Shown here: positions 61,204-64,000 of the stretch, one piece after another | How the letters are laid out: every line of letters starts with the position of its first letter | Numbering within the stretch: the stretch's first letter is position 1 | From: Siderastrea radians | Lineage: Eukaryota; Cnidaria; Anthozoa; Scleractinia; Rhizangiidae | Direction: 5' to 3' | DNA: 64,000 bases | Assembly: GCA_964017195.1 (NCBI GenBank) | Contig: CAXHKT010000139.1 | Coordinates: forward strand, 434,001-498,000 | Program-made: the position numbers and the translations under genes | The notes under the pieces: model-generated | The model's database searches: none | Told to the model about the DNA's origin: nothing | Seen by the model: only the letters and a program-made list of their open reading frames with translations

Positions 61204-61412
61204 GGAAATTTCAGTTTTGAGAGGGGTAGGATGGGTCCCTCAAAAAAGTGCTGGTTTTGGTGCAACGGCCCCAGCAAAAAAGCACCCCAGATCCCGTTGC
61301 GGCACCAAAAAACATTCCATTTGGCACTATTTTTATCGCATTTGCGATATTAAAAAGTGTTGCACTTTTTCAGGGCTTGAATTAGCCCCAAAAAGCAGAA
61401 AAAAGCTAATTG
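61204..61412 (+). repeat. Type C extra-module segment 10
   Basis: 209 bp. It has GGGGTAGGATGGG, CCAGCAAAAAAGCACC, CGCATTTGCGATATTAAAAAG and TTGGCACTCTC. First C of the alternating B-C part. Confidence 0.88.
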
Positions 61413-61998
61413 GCACTCTCAGCTGCATGCACAAAGGTCCAAAATGCATTCAATCCCTTTGGAACCGTCCGAAAAAATTCCTTTTGTTCAAAAGAACAAA
61501 GAAGGCGCGATATGTGCGATCCTTAGGGAAAAAACCCCATTTTGGGGCATTCCCAGAAGCTAAAAAAGGTGTTGTTAACTGCGCAAGGCTGCGCACTGGC
61601 CCAATAATAATGCAAATCCCTCGGGGCTATCAGAAAAAAAAGTTTATTGTGTAGAAAGTCTGCCATTTTGTCGATAAGGTGGACAAAACCCATTTTGGGG
61701 CCTTCCCACAGCCGCTCAAAAAGCTAACTGGCGCTCTTGGCTGCATGCACAAAGCTCCCAAATGCATTCAATCCCTTTGGGACCATCCGAAAAAAATTCC
61801 TTTTGTGCAAAAGCACAAAGAAGGCGCGATATGTGCGATCCTTAGGGAAAAAACCCCTTTTGGGGGCATTCCCAGAGGCTAAAAAAGGTGTTGCTAACTG
61901 CGCAAGGCTGCAAACTGGCCCAATAATAATGCAAATCAACCGGGGCTATCAGAAAAAAAGCTTATTGTGTAGAAAGTCTGCAATTTTGTCGATAAGGT

Positions 61999-62208
61999 GG
62001 AAATTTCAGTTTTAAGAGGGGTGGGGTGGGTCCCTCAAAAAAGTGCTGGTTTTGGTGCAACGGCCCCAGAACAAAAAGCACCCTATATTCCGTTGCGGCA
62101 CCAAAAAACATTCCATTTGGCACTATTTTTATCGAATTTGCGATACTAAAAAGTGCTGCACTTTTTCAGGGCTTGAATTAGCCCCAAAAAGCAGAAAAAA
62201 GCTAATTG
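61999..62208 (+). repeat. Type C extra-module segment 11
   Basis: 210 bp. It has TTTTAAGAGGGG, CCAGAACAAAAAGCACCCTATATTCC and GAATTTGCGATAC. Confidence 0.88.
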
Positions 62209-62378
62209 GCGCTCTCAGCTGCAAGCACAAAGGACCAAAATACATTCAATCCCTTTGGGACCATCCGAAAAAAATTCCTTTTGTTCAAAAGAACAAAGAA
62301 GGCGCGATATGTGCGATCCTTAGGGAAAAAAACCCCATTTTGGGGCATTCCCAGAGGCTAAAAAAGGTGTTGTCAACT

Positions 62379-62410
62379 GCGCAAGGCTGCGCAAGGCTGC
62401 GCAAGGCTGC
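62379..62410 (+). repeat. 10-bp minisatellite at a unit junction (3 copies)
   Basis: GCGCAAGGCT is repeated three times (62,379, 62,389 and 62,399). Other B and C unit junctions carry one or two copies, so copy number varies and accounts for part of the unit-length variation. Confidence 0.85.
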
Positions 62411-62715
62411 CCACTGGCCCAATAATAATGCAAATCCCTCGGGGCTATCAGAAAAAAAGTTTATTGTGTAGAAAGTCTGCGATTTTGTCGATAAGGTGGA
62501 AAAAACCCCATTTTGGGGCCTTCCCAGAGGCTCAAAAACCTAACTGGCGCTCTCGGCTGCATGCACATAGCTCCGAAATGCATTCAATCCCTTTGGGACC
62601 ATCCGAAAAAAATTCCTTTTGTGCAAAAGCACAAAGAAGGCGCGATATGTGCGATCCTTAGGGAAAAAACCCCATTTTGGGGCATTCCCAGAGGCTAAAA
62701 AAGGTGTTGCTAACT

Positions 62716-62750
62716 GCGCAAGGCTGCGCAAGGCTGCGCAAGGCTGCGCA
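62716..62750 (+). repeat. 10-bp minisatellite at a unit junction (3 copies plus GCGCA)
   Basis: GCGCAAGGCT at 62,716, 62,726 and 62,736, followed by GCGCACTGG. Same position in the unit as the 62,379 tract. Confidence 0.85.
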
Positions 62751-62835
62751 CTGGCCCAATAATAATGCAAATCCCTCGGGGCTATCAGAAAAAAAAGTTC
62801 ATTGTGTAGAAAGTCTGCAATTTTGTCGATAAGGT

Positions 62836-63044
62836 GGAAATTTCAGTTTTGAGAGGGGTGGGGTGGGTCCCTCAAAGAAGTGCTGGTTTTGGTGCAACGG
62901 CCCCAGCACAAAAGCACCCCAGATCCCGTTGTGGCACCAAAAAACATTCCATTTGGCACTATTTTTATCGAATTTGGCGATACTAAAAAGTGCTGCCTTT
63001 TTCAGGGCTTGAATTAGCCCCAAAAAGCAGAAAAAAGCTAATTG
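62836..63044 (+). repeat. Type C extra-module segment 12
   Basis: 209 bp. It has CCTCAAAGAAGTGC, GTTGTGGCACC and a loss in GTGCTGCCTTTTTC. Confidence 0.88.
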
Positions 63045-63640
63045 GCGCTCTCAGCGGCATGCACAAAGGTCCAAAATGCATTCAATCCCTTTGGGACCAT
63101 CCGGAAAAAATTCCTTTTGTGCAAAAGAACAAAGAAGGCGCGATATGTGCGATCCTTAGGGAAAAAAACCCATTTGGGGGCATTCCCAGAGGCTAAAAAA
63201 GGTGCTGTTAACTGCGCAAGGCTGCGCACTGGCCCAACAATAATGCAAATCCCTCGGGGCGATCAGAAAAAAAAGTTTATTGTGTAGAAAGTCTGCGATT
63301 TTGTCGATGAGGTGGGAAAAACCAAATTTTGGGGCCTTCCCAGAGGCTCAAAAAGCTAACTGGCGCTCTCGGCTGCATGCACAAAGCTCCCAAATGCATT
63401 CAATCCCTTTGGGACCATCCGAAAAAAATTCCTTTTGTTTAAAAGCACAAAGAAGGCGCGATATGTGCGATCCTTAGGGGAAAAAACCCATTTTGGGGCA
63501 TTCCCAGAGGCTAAAAAAGGTGTTGCTAACTGCGCAAGGCTGCGCAAGGTTGCAAACTGGCCCAATAATAATGCAAATCCCTCGGGGCTATCAGAAAAAA
63601 AGTTTATTGTGTAGAAAGTCTGCAATTTTGTCGATAAGGT

Positions 63641-63850
63641 GGAAATTTCAGTTTTGTGAGGGGTGGGGTGGGTCCCTCAAAAAAGTGCTGGTTCTGGTGC
63701 AACGGCCCCAGCACAAAAGCACCCCAGATCCCGTTGCGGCACCAAAAAACATTCCATTTGGCACTATTTTTATCAAATTTGGCGATCCTAAAAAATGCTG
63801 CACTTTTTGAGGGCCTGAATTCGTTCCAAAAAGCAGAAAAAAGCTAATTG
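63641..63850 (+). repeat. Type C extra-module segment 13
   Basis: 210 bp. It has TTTTGTGAGGGG, GGTTCTGGTGC, ATCAAATTTGGCGATCC and CCTGAATTCGTTCC. The most diverged C segment, and the start of the degraded last unit. Confidence 0.88.
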
Positions 63851-64000
63851 GCGCTCTCAGCTGCATGCACAGAGGTCCAATATGCATTGAAACACTTTGG
63901 GACCATCAGAAAAAAATTCTTTTTGTTGAAAAGTACAAAGAATGGGCGATATGTGTGATCCTTAGAGAAAAGACCCCATTTTTGGGCATACCCAGAGGCT
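63851..64000 (+). repeat. Degraded terminal satellite unit (partial)
   Basis: Still recognisable as the second module of a C unit, but with clustered changes: GCACAGAGG, GAAACACTTTGGG, ACCATCAGAAAA, GTTGAAAAGTACAAAGAATGGGCG, GTGTGATCCTTAGAGAAAAGACC and GGCATACCC. The window ends inside it. Confidence 0.85.

Larger units (their letters stand above)
52561..64000 (+). repeat. Mixed array of type B dimers and type C trimers
   Basis: Thirteen type C units are interspersed with about fifteen type B units. The order is C, 3 B, C, 7 B, C, C, B, C, C, C, B, C, C, then B-C alternating from about 60,875 to the end. C units are recognised by GTCTGCAATTTTGTC (A for G), then GGAAATTTCAGTTTTGAGAGG, and later AGCTAATTGG and AAAGGTCCAAAATGC. 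Adjacent C units are 479-491 bp. Open frames up to 201 codons (52,605-53,210) run across unit joins and are not conserved between copies. The region is more diverged than any other in the window. There is no gene. Confidence 0.93.

Noticed and set aside
1..64000. CRISPR array
   Set aside because: The repeats are contiguous 330-490 bp units without unique spacers, in eukaryotic-type satellite.
1..64000. tRNA or rRNA genes
   Set aside because: No cloverleaf with internal A and B boxes and no conserved rRNA core words were seen; GGTTCAAAA in the mobile element is not in a B-box context.

Overview
I see no protein-coding or RNA gene in this window. Apart from one 649-bp mobile element, all 64 kb is tandem satellite DNA. 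Long tandem satellite, higher-order repeats and a foldback MITE-type element point to a eukaryotic nuclear chromosome, probably at the edge of a large heterochromatic array. CpG is not strongly depleted. The mobile element has AT-rich arms with GGCGGGAAA-type and TGACGTCA motifs that remind me of invertebrate, perhaps nematode, repeats, but this is only an impression and I do not name a species. The many 60-159 codon open frames arise because the main unit, 342 bp, is divisible by three and is copied almost exactly. They mostly start at non-ATG codons, overlap on both strands and end inside each unit.

Layout. (1) 1-38,180: a highly homogenised array of 342-bp units (type A), interrupted once by the mobile element at 19,678-20,326. 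(2) 38,180-48,285: the same 342-bp unit in a distinct subfamily (GTGCAAAAATAC instead of GTTCAAAAGTAC). (3) 48,285-52,560: shorter, more diverged units of about 330 bp (type B). (4) 52,561-64,000: type B units interspersed with 13 longer units of about 480-490 bp (type C), including a 1.79-kb higher-order repeat in two near-identical copies and then a B-C alternating section. Divergence rises toward the right end, and the last unit is the most degraded. This is what an array edge looks like: a young homogenised interior and an old flank.

The main structural result is that all unit types are built from one ancestral module of about 160-175 bp. A and B units are head-to-tail dimers of two diverged modules, C units are trimers, and one single-module unit survives at 51,715. 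Type A differs from B by a 10-bp insertion, CCCCAAAATG, that is the exact reverse complement of sequence 19 bp upstream. It turned a weak quasi-palindrome into a perfect 13-bp hairpin that then spread through roughly 140 units. Larger duplications of 4, 5 and 7 units are visible throughout the A array and record recent unequal exchange.
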